Origin: Monosporascus cannonballus
Taxonomy: Eukaryota > Ascomycota > Sordariomycetes > Xylariales
Length of the DNA: 64,000 nt
Direction of reading: 5' to 3'
Assembly: GCA_004154925.1 (NCBI GenBank)
Contig: QJNS01000116.1
Coordinates: 1 to 64,000, forward strand
The position numbers and the translations under genes are program-made. Positions 33,083 to 46,147 of this stretch are shown here, in pieces. Below the pieces are notes generated by a model. The model did no database searches. It was not told where the DNA came from and was given only the letters and a program-made list of their open reading frames with translations. Numbering within the stretch: position 1 is the first letter of the stretch; the number at the start of each line of letters is the position of its first letter.

Positions 33083-33954
33083 CTACCTGCGACCACCACT
33101 GGTACCGCTTGTTCGAGATCCCGAGCTTGCTCTCCTCGACGATCTATTACTGTTGCTAGGCGTTGCATCCCTCTGTAGCCCAAGATCCTGCAGCTGTCTT
33201 TCAGCGCCCTGGAAGGCTCGTGTAAACATGTTCCAAAAATCGTAGTCAACCACCCATCTACACCGGCGGCGATTCGGCCTTATTTGGCGCTTCATCATGT
33301 AACTAATGATAAAGAATAAATCGTTTGCATCGTTTAGCTTCTTGGCATCGGCGTCCGGCCCTACTCGTGTTATATACGAGTAGGCCTTAGAGTCGAGAAG
33401 GAATTCGATAGGCATTATGCAGGCGCGACTGCTGCCAACGCGGACAGTCTCTTGCCGCCCATTGAATTTCTGGCCAATATTACGGTCGGTGGTGAAGTCG
33501 ATACCGTAGCAATTCCCGTCTGAAGCAGTGTATCTAGATTCGAAGTTAGGCCGAATGTGATTTATTTATCTCTGAGTGGCATCAACGGGAAAACTTACCC
33601 CAAGCCACCCTCTGCTGTCCTTACCATCCCCCTGGCAAGTAGCTGGGCTTCAACTACCTCCGAGATTCCCTGCGGCACCATTATATCAATGTCTGATGTA
33701 GCTCGTGTATTCCCGAACTCTGCTAAGGCGGTTCCGCCAATAATGCCGTAGTCGAGAGCTCCAAGCGCCTTGTGAAGTGCTTCGAGAAACTCGACCCTAA
33801 TAGCCGGGGTCATCACTCTGTTTGTTCGCTGCCGAACAGATGATGGACCGGCATGGGCTTGAGGTAGTTGAGAAGAACTGGCTACAGCAGTAGGCCGATT
33901 TGCAGGCGGGCTGCGGCTTTGGTGTCGATCTGGTTGGGATGAGCAACAACCCAT
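33083..33954 (-). CDS. nucleotidyltransferase-fold protein with lipidation-type N-terminus
   Basis: Exon 1 is 33954-33599 and exon 2 is 33533-33083. The 65-bp intron (GTAAGT..ATCTAG) joins TTG-GG|A to restore ...GGLGYTASDGNCYGIDFTTDR; the product is 268 residues. Residues 65-95 contain the nucleotidyltransferase signature: Gly73-Gly74 followed by TALAEFG and, after NTRAT, Ser87-Asp88-Ile-Asp90, the metal-binding DxD pair. The N-terminus MGCCSS is a classic N-myristoylation plus palmitoylation signal (Gly2, Cys3, Cys4), suggesting membrane attachment; residues 5-45 are Ser/Pro/Gln-rich and disordered. The C-terminus is Ser/Arg-rich. Substrate is unknown; the family includes AbiEii/MNT-like and tRNA-modifying proteins, and a non-catalytic role is possible. 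It lies 148 bp from the 18.7-kb nested retroelement insertion that starts upstream of its ATG and may have displaced its promoter. Confidence 0.75.
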
Positions 33955-34102
33955 TGTGCTGCAAATGGTTGATACAACTGATGTTTCAATTCGAACTGAA
34001 ATTTGGGCGAGAGTTTAAAGATCTAGAATGGAGAGAGCATTGCCTTGACTGCTCAAATATCGAATTCAAACTTAGTTGAATGTATATACCACGGTATCGT
34101 AT

Positions 34103-34277
34103 TGTCAGGTGTTGTTGGAAGGTCCGAGTGAAAAGGTAACCCATATATTGAGAACAGTGTAAAACCTAACCTCCCCCTCCATTTCTAGAGAGAAACCACC
34201 CATACATATAGCCGACTCCCGTATCGAATTGGTAAAAGTAACATAACTCTAACGCGTATATCCTTTAGTACCTTATA
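34103..34277 (-). repeat. outer LTR, left (3') copy
   Basis: Direct partner of 52663-52837. Its left half keeps GC-rich, unmutated sequence (GTTGGAAGGTCCGAGTG), while its right half is mutated. Confidence 0.9.
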
Positions 34278-34650
34278 AAGCTTACTTTTTCCGAAAGTTT
34301 TACCTTTAAAATCTATATATTTTTTTTCGCAATAACGATAACATCGGTATTACTACGTGAATATTACGTAATTAATAAATAATAAATTAAATAATTTTAT
34401 CAATTTATAATAACGATATTAAAGTTTTATAACAATATTTTAAATTATTTATAAATTTTTAATAATTATATATAAACCATAAAGATTTAACTGTCATACT
34501 ATAAATAATTTTAGTAATATTATTATAATACTATTTTTATTAATATATAATTATTATATAATTACGGTTTATATTTAACCTAAAAATATTTTGTTAATTA
34601 ATAATACTTTGTTATTATTCGATAACGATTTAAATAATTTCGTAAGTTTT

Positions 34651-34770
34651 GTATTAGCAATATTTCTATTATCGGTAAGATCTCTACTGCTATTAAGTAA
34701 CGACTCGAGGTCTAGTATTGGCAACGTTCCTGTTACTAGTAAAATCTTTGCCGTTGCTAAGTAATAATTT
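34651..34770. repeat. tandem repeat, ~64-bp period, two copies
   Basis: GTATTAGCAATATTTCTATTA...TGCTATTAAGTAACGA is repeated at 34715 as GTATTGGCAACGTTCCTGTTA...TGCTAAGTAATAA, differing mainly by transitions. It lies inside the outer retroelement, between its 3' LTR and the chromodomain relic. Confidence 0.65.
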
Positions 34771-35639
34771 ACAAATAATAAAATTAATTAATCGGCCGAT
34801 AAAATAAATTAATTAAAATGTTAATCAAATAATATATAACGGTTGAAAGTTAAACTAATTTTTAACTGTTAATTATATAAATTTATATTAAGCAAAATAT
34901 CCTAGATTTTTAAATAATAAAATAACTTAAATGTATTTCACAACATTAAAATATTTTAAATAATAATGTTATATTATAAATTAATAGTATTTTAGTAAAA
35001 TTATTTATATTCATTTTATTAAATCACTGGATTTTAATTAAACTTTGAAATTATTAACAATCTTTTTTAAACATGTTAAATTTTATATAAACTTATTTAA
35101 ATTTCCATATTGAAAAAGATTTAAATTATCTAATTTGTTTATTATAAACCCAACCGTTTTTTGCGACCAGTTCTGGCTTAAATCGTTATTTGGGTTTTCA
35201 TTTTTAGGATTTGTAATTTTAAATGTTTTTTATTTAATAAAATTTAATTTTATTATAATAGGTTATAATATTATTCGTAAATCTTGTAGTTACTTTACTT
35301 AAAAATAGTTTAAAAGCTTTAATTATTTATATTAATAAATTTCGTTTTAGCATAATGTTATATATACGATATTTGAAAATGATATAAAATGTTAAATATT
35401 TAAAGAAATTTGTCGTCATAACAATATGTGTAAATTAATCCATTCTTTTTGTCGTATTGAAAAAGAAAAAAATTATTGCCGATATTTTTTTTAGCAGTTT
35501 TAATAGAAGATAAACAAGAAAGCCTATTGCGTAAGTAACGTAATATCGACGAAATTATTAATCGTGTTTTTTGTTTAGGGTATCCAAGGAAATTTCTTTA
35601 TAAGAAAAGAGGTAAATTATTAATCGTAAGATTTTATTA

Positions 35640-37400
35640 ACAAATAAGCTTGACGAGCAGAAGTGTACAAAAGCTGAAATTTTTACAGTTACTTAATTTG
35701 TTATTTTTTTTCGATTTATTCATCCTGAAATATTTTAATTAAAAGATTATTATTAATAATTCCAGCGTTATTAATAAAATCTTTTAACGAGTGTTAAATA
35801 TTTATAAGAATTTTAACGGGTTTTAAGTATTTTAAGAATTTAGATATCTTTTTATTTAATTAGATATTAAGTAAATCTTTGTTTAGCACGTTGAAGTGTT
35901 TTTTATTTTATGAAGTATTTCGTTCCGTATATATTTTAAAATTATATAGTATTGATTTACGCAAAGAAATATAAATAATAAAATAAACTTTGATTTTTGA
36001 TAAATGTTTGAATTTAAAATTGTTTTTTAAGCCTTTTTAGCAGTTTGATATAAATAGATATTTTTAAAATTAGATTTTATACCACATTTTTTTCGCTAAA
36101 ATCTCTTTATAATAAAATAAATTATTTACTGTTAGGAAGCTTTTTTAAAACCTTTTTTAGTTATAATATTTATTTATTTAGTTACGTACAAATTTTAATG
36201 TTATTTATATTTCTTATTGAAACTATTTAAAATGTTTCAACATAAATATTTTTTGACGTTAATAAATTTATCGTATTCGGTTTTATAAATATTAGCTATT
36301 AATTTAAAATTAATATTTGCGAAAATTGCTTAAATATTTTTATAATTATTAATATTATATATTAAATATGTCATAATCAGTCTTTTAGTTAAACTCTTTT
36401 ATTTATAATTAATACGATACTATAAATATACTTTTATCGTTTACTCTTATTTTTGTATCAATTCGTTTCTATAAAATATAAATGCGTTAGATAATTTATA
36501 AATTAAATTAATTTACATTATACGCTCTTATTAACTTTAAAAATAAGTATAATTTGTTCTTATAAATGATTAGATATTATTCTTAATATATATTAAATGT
36601 TATATTGAAAAAATATAGATCATTCATTTTGTATCTGGTTTTTTATAAAGTAAAAAATAAGCAAATTTTGTAAATTCTTTATTAATTACGAAAATATTAT
36701 TTTAATATATTTTTATTATTAGTTCTTCCAAGAAAGAAAATCTAGTATTAAAATTTATAATAATTACGTTTTATATTGTTTTTTCTAAAATTTATCATAA
36801 CTATAATATCTTTCAAAGTTTATATAATTATATTGTAATTGTTTTTTAAAAAATTGTATTATTATTAAATTTGTCAAAATTATTATTTTCATTTCAAAGA
36901 GGAACAAATATATTATAATTTTTTTAAATGTGTATAAATTGTAAGATAATTATGTAATTAATATTTATATATATATAGTATTGAATTAGCTTACTATTTT
37001 TAAAATTTGTAATTTAATAAATTTATTATTTTTTAGTACATCTATATTACATTTTTACAGTGATTAATAAACGTTATAATGCAAAACTTAAGTTATTGTA
37101 ATTAATCGTAAATATTAAGCTTCTTATAGAAATGTCGAAAATTATAGTAATAATTTTAAATAATTCGTTTTCGAAATTTAATAGTTTAAGTTTTTAATTT
37201 TACCATTTTAAACTCTTTATAGAAATAATAACGAAATCAAAATTCGATATTTTTGTATATAATGTAATTATCGTTCTTTAAACCTTTTCGTTATAATAAA
37301 ACGGATAACTTTTTAATAATTTATATAAAGAAGATATCATAATATGTTAATTATGTTAATTTCTTCGTTTTTTGGTTATTAAATTATTTTATTAATGTAC
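35640..37400 (-). pseudogene. chromodomain/integrase/RNase H region relic of the outer gypsy element
   Basis: The minus strand at 35890-35800 gives a stop-ridden chromodomain. The nucleotide sequence at 36200-36510 and 37190-37320 aligns with 47280-47590 and 48285-48420 of the better preserved gypsy element (shared TTTAATTTTRCCATTT.., GAAATCAAAATTCG/CAAATCGAAATTCG). Same order and orientation, so this is the pol 3' half of a related element. All frames are closed. Confidence 0.65.
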
Positions 37401-37789
37401 TTCATATATAATTTCAAATAATAGTGTTTAACGTAACGAAAAGTATTGAGTTATATGTAATTAATATTTATTCGTTAATAACTAAATGTTTTTTAAATTT
37501 GTTTCAAATTTACAGTATTTTGTATACATTTATTTATAAACTTAATTAAAATTATAATATTTTTATTAAAAATCGAAACATTATGTATAATTATTAAAGA
37601 AGTTTAAAAGAATTTATATTTTTAATCGTAATATCTAAACTCTTATAATAATAATTTAATTTTTTTAAACAAATAACGAAATTGTTATTATTTAAAAAAT
37701 ATAGTTTAAAAGTTTTAACGTTAGTTAATGTCTAAGATTTACTATATTATTTATTCTTTAGTATAAAAACCAAAACGACGTAAATAAAT

Positions 37790-38110
37790 ATACAATCTAA
37801 AAGCCAAGATTTTATTCCAAGGTATATATATCTCATATAGCTAGAGGTAACGGTCAGCGTAAAAGTTGATAATTTGTTAGTTAAGGTATGTTAAAGGTAC
37901 CGATTACGGCGAAAGTCGCTAATAATTTGAATAGACGTATTATTAAATAGCTATTTATAAGGGTTAAGATTTTTAATTAAGACGAAAAGTCAAACGCTAT
38001 CGTTAGCTCGTCGAGGATAAATGACAGCCAAACCTCGAACCGTTATCGGGTAGAATAATCGTCGAATTAGAGATATTAAATTAAAAGATCGTAGACAAAA
38101 ACCTGTATTT
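37790..38110. other. less AT-rich patch inside the retroelement relic
   Basis: GC is clearly higher than in the surrounding kilobases (for example GAGGTAACGGTCAGCG, GCTCGTCGAGGATAAATGACAGCC). There are no inverted or direct terminal repeats and no coding frame. It may be a later, less mutated insertion or a solo LTR whose partner is elsewhere. Confidence 0.4.
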
Positions 38111-39696
38111 CTAAGTAAAAAACATTATAAAATAATATATAAAATTTTGCACTAATAACTCATTGTTTCTTTAAAAAGAATAACGAAAAATTATTATTTA
38201 ATAAATATAATATAAAGATTTTCACGTTATTTAATTTTTAAAACTTAGTACATTAGCAATTAATTAGCAATTACTATTTTAATATTATAAAATCCTTTAA
38301 TATTAGCTTGAATGTATGTTAATTTTTAGTTTTTAAAATATAAGATTGAGTCTTTTAGTATTAATTCAAAATGTAATATTTTATAAAATTTAGAAATTTA
38401 TATAAACATATTATATATATATATATACATATATATATACTTTTAAGAAAAATAATATATTTCTCTAATACATATTTTAAAATATATGAAGAACTAATCA
38501 TATATTTATACATTTTATTAATACAGTCGAACATTTAAATAAAATGATTTTGAAATCAATTATTACTTTAATATAATTAATTTAAAGTTTTTTTATTAAG
38601 TTAAATATAATATAAACACGTATTTTTTCCTTAAATTTATTTTTAATTTAAATATTACATAAAATATTGTTTAACTTTTAATACTAATATTAATTAATGA
38701 ATAAAAAATATAAATTATATGATTAAATATATAAAAAATTATAAAACATTTTATAAATATTTTTAAAAATCGTTTATATTTTTATTAATCGAGGTTTTAA
38801 AAGATTTTCATAACAATTTATAATATTAATTTAATAAAATTTTAGTTAAATACAAGTTTGTAAATATATCCTTTTTAATATTATTCTACACATTTTTATT
38901 ATATTTTAATAAATTATATTTAAGTTTTCTTTAAATAATCAATCATTTTTATAATATCACAATAATCTATTAAGTAAACTTTCTTAAGTTTTTTTATATT
39001 TATTATGAATTATTATTTAACTATAAAACCTTACCATAATACTATTAAAAATACCTTAAATCTTTTTTATATTTTTATGCTTTATTTTGTACCTAATAAA
39101 ATATTTATTGTTATTTCCGGTTTAATGTTTAAATTCCATTTTTCTTATTTTATAAGTTAATATAATAAAAACCGAGTTTCATTAATTTAAACTCTTATTA
39201 CTTAAAATATTATTTTAATATATTTATGTTTTCTCAAAAACGTATGCTTTAAATTTTGAAATAATTATCTTAATACAATTAATTTTGCGTTTAAGATTAG
39301 TATTATTGTAAACAAAGATTTGTTTTATATTTTTATACTAATAAACGCTTATTAATAACGTTTAATATAATATAATATCTATATAAATTCTTGTAATTTA
39401 TTTTTATAATATATTAATATATTCCTATTTGTATATTCAATGTAATAAAGTTTTTAATAGGTATCATTGTTTTATTTAAATTCTTTTTCTATAATACTTA
39501 GTAAATTCTTTTACATATTTTTATTTTGGAATTCTCTATATATAATGTTTTTTAAATACTTTTAAAATTTGATATATTATATTTAAAATTTTTTTATAAC
39601 TTATTATATTATAATTTGTATTATTTTATTAATGTATTTATTTTTCGAGTTATTGTAATTACTTTTTTAATTTACTATAATTCTCTTTATTAAGTA

Positions 39697-39738
39697 ACGT
39701 GCTATATAAGCTCGGGACTTGAACAAGCTCGCGACTTA
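39697..39738 (+). repeat. left TIR of pogo element 2
   Basis: Contains AAGCTCGGGACTT and AAGCTCGCGACTT, two direct copies of one 13-nt motif; flanked by TA. Confidence 0.88.
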
Positions 39739-41614
39739 TTTTTGTAATGTAGCTGGAGACTTGTTGCATGTGCTCTTATAAGGTGGATTTAGGTGCTTAT
39801 ATCCTAATTAGAGATTTGGAATTGTTGACTTTTTGGTCTTGTAGTTAGCGTCGCACCCTCGCTTATCTCATAATTTTTTGTTCATATTTCGATTATTAAC
39901 TTTAAAGAAGTAGTATATAACATTAATAATATAAGATGTCTTATAAAAAATAAGAATAAATTTAGCCGTTTAAGCGAAAAAAACATATCTCGAAACTTAG
40001 TTATAAAAAGTTTAATACGATATACGATATCGTTAAAGCAACTTTAAAAGCTCGATACCACGGTAAACGCGCCCGAACCGATATTATCTCTAATTTGCGA
40101 AAATTAACGCCGATCGAAAGAAAATCGATCGTCGAACGGATCCTTAACCTAAATACGCGAATGTTTCCTATCTAGCGTCAACACGTTAAAATATGGCGAA
40201 TTTACTGCTTATATAGCGGGTTATAAAACGCGTCGAGATTAATTAGGTATCTAACTTTGTTAAACAGTAAAAAAAATTCGAAACGTTTTTAAATCGAAAA
40301 ATAAATTATCCAAAGGTTTTATATAAAAATTCAGAAATATTTCGAAAACAATTTAAGCTTATCCGGGTAATAATTATAAAATACGGTATTATAAAAAAGA
40401 TTTTATAATTTTAATAAAACGAAATTTTTAATAACGTTTTTTTATAATAATAAACATAATTATTATTAATATTAAAAGGCGTAAAAAAACTTTAACAGAC
40501 TTAATAAGGATATCGGAAATGGTTTACAATAATACAAGCCGTTAATTTTCAAAGTTAGGTTTTACCCTTATTTATTATACTTATTAGAAAAAACCACCTT
40601 TTTTGCTAGTTCGCCGATAATTTACTTTTACCTAATTAAAAGTTTGCTATAAGCAAAAACGGTTAAATAATAAATATATTAAAACGCATATTAAAAGTAC
40701 GAAATACCTTTTGTTTCTAAGGATTACAAAGGTTATTATTCGATCAAATTCGAAAAATACTATTAAATTAACGATATTATTATGTTTTATATACCCGCTT
40801 ATTTCTTTTATCGGCGTTAACCTTTTAGCGTATTTTGTTTTTCTGTATTAAAACGCGCGTATTCGCTTTATATCGAAAATTTTATACGGCGGTATATTAC
40901 CTATATTACCAAAAAAGATTTTATCGTCGACTTCTGCAACGGATTTAAAGCTACCATAACAACCAACAATATTAAATCTAGATTTACAAAAATAGAACTT
41001 ACTCCATTTGATTCTTATTGCGTCCTTTCCGAATTAAAAGTTCCAGTTATACTTATATCGACCATTTCGCTGTTTACTTTTACTAATTCTATTATTTTTC
41101 TACCGATAAAAACCCCTAGAAATATTTTTAAAATAACTAGATAAGGATATTATTTAAAAAGAAAAATAAAAAATTACTAAAGTCACTCGCTAATAAATAC
41201 AATTAAATTAATTGATCTTTTAACAAAAACTAACTTGATATTTTTGTATAAAATTGCTTTTTAAAAGGAGAAAAACGGTTATTTATGTAAAACAAATTAT
41301 ATCCTTCATAAATGCCGAAAAATAAAAATAAACGGTTTTAGAAAACGAATATTTATTATAAACAATATAAACTTTTACAGTTACGAAAAAAAGTAATAAT
41401 AAATAATCGTAATTAACAGCAGCTGAAAGTAAGCGTCGCAAAAGGGCTCAGGCAAAGAAACGAAAATATGGCGTTTGCAGCAAGCCGGGACATAATGTAC
41501 GTACTTGCGAAAAGGATATAGAGGCGACCAGCGATGAAAAATCCGATTAGTTTGAATTAATTTGATATGTTATGATTAATTAATTTGAATTTGTTATTGC
41601 GACGTGCCAAAAAA

Positions 41615-41656
41615 CGAGTTGCAAGCTTGTTTAAGTCGCGAGCTTATGTAGTACGT
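41615..41656 (-). repeat. right TIR of pogo element 2
   Basis: Reverse complement of the left TIR, with AAGCTCGCGACTT and a decayed AAGCTTGCAACTC copy; flanked by TA at 41657. Confidence 0.88.
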
Positions 41657-43205
41657 TAATTTATTTTCTTATATATTTTATCTATCTTATTATATCGAAT
41701 TTTTATTATATTTTTTGCAAATCTCGAATAAAGATACGAATTCTTTTTAACAATTTCTTTTATTTTTCGATTTAATAGTAAATATTAATTCAACAGAAAA
41801 ATTGTGTTAATTATTTATTAATTTCTTTTTGCAATATATTAATTGTAGGATCTAAAAAAGATTTTTTATCGATATTGCTTTCTTTTAGTTAATTTGATAA
41901 AATTATTCAATTATAGACTTTATTTTATAAAGAACTCACTTGAAAATATCGATATTATTATTCGTTAATTTTATTTTTTATTGTTTATTTAAAAGAATTA
42001 AATTATTCTATCTATATATATAATATGTTAATATATAGAAAACCTTCAATTTTTATATGTGGGATATTTGAGTTATTTATAATATATAACGCATATTTTA
42101 TTTTGTTACTTTAATGCTTTCATATAAATATTTGCTTTGATAATTTTTAAAAATTTCAGTTATTTTTTAATAGTTTCTAAATCAGCTTTACCTTTTTCGC
42201 ATTTTATAAAGAATCTTTCATTAAAATAATTTATATTTATACTTGACTTAAATTTTATGAATATTTTGTTTATTTTTATCGAACAGTTTACTGTTTAGTT
42301 TTACTAGTTATTTTTCTTCAATAAAAATTTAATTTCTTTATTATTTCGACTTTTAAGAGATATTTCGATCATCTTTTATTTTGCTATCGTTATAATGTTT
42401 ATTTTGGCTTTTATTTTTACGTTGTATTATTCGAAATCTTATAAGATTTTTACCGTTATACTATACAAAGTAATCTATACATTTTATCCTTTTTTATTCG
42501 CTTTATAACCTTCTTATCTTAAAATACGTTTTTATATAGTATTTATATTATATAGTATTAGGTTTAACAACGTTAGAATTGTATTTATTTAGCATACTTA
42601 AATAAAATTATTTAATGATTTTGTTTGTTTACGTTATTCAGTAAATTGTTACAAAATATATCGATCAAAATATTATTTTTATACTCGGTTTATTTTTCGT
42701 TAACTATAAGACCTTTAAATATAATTACGTATTCGAAATAAATCCTTGTTATCGTAATTATGAAATTTGCTATATAATAATAACTTTTTTATCCGAGTTT
42801 TTAAAATTCACAAAATTAAAAAAACTGTAATTCGTTTTTTCTCGACTAGCTATATTATTCTCTATGTAATCTTTTATAACAGGTTTAAATTAATCTTAAA
42901 CATTCTCTGTAAAAAAGACTATAATAGTAAAGATTTAATTCGATGTTTCGTCTAGACTTTAGAATTTAAAATAAATTCGTACCTGTATTAAGAAACTTGA
43001 AATGCTTTTTATTTTATCATACAAGTAAAATTTCGCAATTTTATATTTGAAAACGTTAATTTATATCGGAACGGCTTTTATTTAAGCCGTACATTATTAG
43101 ACGTAATTTTTTAAGTTTTTAAATTTTACTTAGAATTAAATTATTATATTATCTTTAATACTCAAGATGAATATAATAATTAATAAGTATAACCTAAAAA
43201 TTAAC
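41657..43205. other. AT-rich remnant of the outer retroelement
   Basis: No frame, repeat or terminal structure recognised. By position it is internal sequence of the outer gypsy element between two nested insertions. The short frame 42767-42955 is chance. Confidence 0.4.
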
Positions 43206-45428
43206 TATTATATTTACTAAGAACTAGATGGAAAGCTGTTAAGAATATATTTTGACTTATAGAAAGCTAAGAAGTATTAATTTCACTTATTATACAGGAT
43301 CTATTAATATATAGCTCGTGGCCTTCTATATTGCTATCTAACAAAAAAGGAACTGGTTTTTTTCTATAACATATCCCCTGTTTTTTTGTTGCTAAATAGA
43401 ATGATTATTTTATAAACACTTTCTAAATTTAACCCTTTTATATAACTTTATAGAAAAGGATCAAAATTCAAAGTTAACGATAATTTAAAAAGAAATACAA
43501 TTATAAGTATAATCTTTTTAAACATATCTCTTTCTAAATCACCGCCTTCTCAAAATATAAATTAATTAATCGAAGATATAACGCACGTTTTTTGCTGTAT
43601 ATATTAGACTGTTTTATAAACAAATCTTTTTAGATAAAAAATGTGTATAGAAAGTAGTAAGTCATTATATATCCGATTTTACATCGTACTTAAATACTAC
43701 TAATAAATGAGATCGTTTCAGCCGTATATCGTAATTTTTTAAAATAATAATATAGTCGTAATAAGATTTGATATCCGAAAGGTTTTTCAATTATTTTCGT
43801 ATTATTTTTTATTTTTTATTAAAACGAGTATTTTTATGTATCGAAAAAAGCTTTCGTTTAACGCTGATTAAATAAAGTTTAGCAGAAGCTTTTTACTTAA
43901 AACGTATATAAACTTATAGTATTTTATAAATAGTTAACGATATTTGAATTTAGAAATTAAATAAGAATAACGGTAATTTCTTTTTATTTTCGATATACCT
44001 TTTGTTAAAATAACGAACCTTTTGAATAGGTTTTTCGTTTTAATTATTTTCGTTAATAAATAATTGTTAAATATTATTTCCTATATTGTTTAAATAGTGG
44101 AATAATGTTTTTAAGTACTTTAGTAGGCGTGATATCTTGTTAATTTGTGTTTAATCTATATTAACTTTAAGTATTTAAAAAAGTTACTTAAAAATTGTTT
44201 TACGATTAAGCGTTTTTACATTTTAAAGATATTATAGGCGCGAATATAAACGTACATATTATATTTCTTAATATATTATTCCGAAAAAAGCAGTTATCTT
44301 GTATTAATGTGATGGGGCTGTATGGAGCCCTATTATGGAGCACCGAACAAACGCCGGTACCAAGCAGCACTAGCGCAGCGCCTTATATGCGAACACACAC
44401 AACTGTATTTTCATCTTTCCTTTCTTTTCTCTTTAGCTAGAAAATAAACTTTCATTGGCAACTGATTGCAGACCGCTCAGGTGAAGCCTTTTACAATTAA
44501 TAAGATTTATAATAGCAATGCATTAAATCTGTACCATATTTACGATGTTTTCGTTAATAAAGACAATTTGTTTCTTTAGTAACTAAACGATTTATTAGAT
44601 CGAAAGCTTGTCGTTTAGATGAAAAGGTCCAGTTTTCTTGATTAAAAAATAGGAGTTTCGCGTTTACGATAACGTTAATTTAATTCTATATTACAATATA
44701 TCGGATAAATAATACGATTTATTTTTTTTTATCTATCTTTTTGCGAATACTCTATTCAGCAGTTCTTTTTGAAAGTTTTATAGGTGCGCTTTTTTTTAAA
44801 ACATTTTACAAGTATTGTTGCCGGTAAATATAATACTGTAAGGAAATGGCATTGGACCGTTCCTTACTTAAGCGCGGACAAGGACTTCTAACTCATCTTG
44901 GCGTTAGAACTGCTGATATTTTAGATCATGTAACGAGATAGCTAGTTCTTTCTATTCTCTTACAAATACATTTTAAGTGTCGGAATTAACGTACTGCTAT
45001 ATATCGCGAAAGCAAATCTAATAACGAAATTGAACAAACTAATTAGGCTAGGTTTTTCGATTAGAAAGTTTTTTTTTAGTGACGGGAATTACGGCGGTAT
45101 TAGATAGATCGATTGATGTGATTAATGGGATTAATAAAGTAAAGATAGAATAAAAAGAATTAATAAAAACGGAAAATCGAAGGTTGTAAAAAAAGGAACC
45201 GATTGTATATTTTTTTAATTAAACAATTAAGTTAATTTAAGCAGTTAGCGTAGTTGAATATATAACTGTTATACTTATTAAGAATTAAATTCATAATATT
45301 TTAAAGATATATTTTGACTTGTAGAAAGTTAAAAAGCGTCGATCTTATATATTTTAGGAGGTTTACTAATATATAGTTTTTGAGCTCCTATATTGCTATT
45401 TAAAAGAAAAAAGGTTTTTTTTACGACA
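43206..45428. mobile_element. 2.2-kb LTR element (deleted or nonautonomous)
   Basis: Direct repeats at 43206-43371 and 45267-45428 (about 165 bp) share TRTTATAYTTA..AAGAA, ATATATTTTGACTT.TAGAAAG, TATATAG and CTATATTGCTAT, and end in ATAACA/ACGACA, i.e. TG..CA-type LTRs. Flanks are TTAAC on the left and TTAAG on the right, a four-of-five target duplication. After removing the solo LTR nested at 44308-44495, only about 1.7 kb of internal sequence remains. It has no recognisable pol, so it is a deleted or nonautonomous copy; superfamily undetermined. Confidence 0.65.
44308..44495 (+). mobile_element. solo LTR with perfect ATTAA target duplication
   Basis: A 188-bp sequence starting TGTGATGGGGCTGTATGG and ending CCTTTTACA. 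It is flanked by ATTAA on both sides (44303-44307 and 44496-44500). The same LTR occurs at 62596-62780 as the 5' LTR of a longer element. It is only lightly mutated and stands out as a GC-rich island in AT-rich DNA, so it formed by LTR-LTR recombination after relatively recent insertion. Confidence 0.9.
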
Positions 45429-45459
45429 TTAAGGATATTATTAAACAAAAACATATAAA

Positions 45460-45720
45460 GTTTAATAGCAAAGAGGTTTAAATAATTATTAAACCAGAAT
45501 CGTACGAATTTATATTAATAAAACCTTTTCTAAACTCTAAATAATATATTAATTCTATTAGGTTTTCTAATGTTAAATATATTTTAAATCACGAAATTAT
45601 ATTATAAGTTAATGTTATTTAATTGTGAATTTAATAAGTATATATATTTTCCATTAATAAACTAGATTTCTATTAAGGTTTAAAGTTATAATACACTTTA
45701 TATTCTTTAAAAACGCTTTG
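45460..45720 (+). repeat. diverged LTR fragment related to the 45771 LTR
   Basis: AGAGGTTTAAATAATTATTAAACC..CGAATTTATATTAATA resembles the start of the adjacent LTR (AGAGGTTTAATCAACTATTAAACC..GGTTTATATTGGC). It lies just outside that element and is probably an older relative. Confidence 0.5.
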
Positions 45721-45770
45721 TTTTATATAGATGAATTTGGATCTCAATATTTAAAAAAAATCTAAATTAC

Positions 45771-46147
45771 TATGACGGCTTAGAGGTTTAATCAACTATT
45801 AAACCTTAAGTCGACAGGTTTATATTGGCAGGAGTATCGTGGAAATCTAAGCAATAAATACAATAATTATATTACGTTTCGTAATTCCCAAAATGCCTTA
45901 GGTAACGATATTGTATTGCAAACTAAAACTATCTAAATTATAGAAATAATAAACATATATATCCTATTCCTGCTCGCTGGCTTATTTTTACTTAACCGTA
46001 CTTAATAAACTCTTATTAAACGGTTGTTCAATATTAATCAGTCGCGCTTAGCAAATCTTTGCTAAGCACTTCGTTACGTAACTCGAAAAATGGTCCGTAT
46101 TATCCTCGTTAACGTTTCCCGAGGCCGGAATCTGTCAAATTATAACA
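45771..46147 (-). repeat. 3' LTR of the 45.8-52.5 kb gypsy element
   Basis: Clean copy retaining GTCGACAGG, CCCGAGGCCGG and similar GC-containing words that are mutated in its partner. Confidence 0.92.

Larger units (their letters stand above)
39697..41656 (+). mobile_element. second Fot1/pogo-type transposon, RIP-inactivated
   Basis: Terminal inverted repeats of about 42 bp (39697-39738 and 41615-41656) begin ACGTGCTA/ACGTACTA and are flanked by TA (39695-39696 and 41657-41658). The length is 1,960 bp. On the plus strand the transposase relic runs from about 40010 to the stop at 41550: DIISNLRKLTPIERKSIVER then ILNLNTRMFP form the N-terminal DNA-binding region. The C-terminus (41420-41550) is nearly intact, KRKYGVCSKPGHNVRTCEKD, a CCHC-like Cys/His knuckle seen at the end of many fungal pogo transposases. 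The catalytic middle is stop-ridden. Confidence 0.88.
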
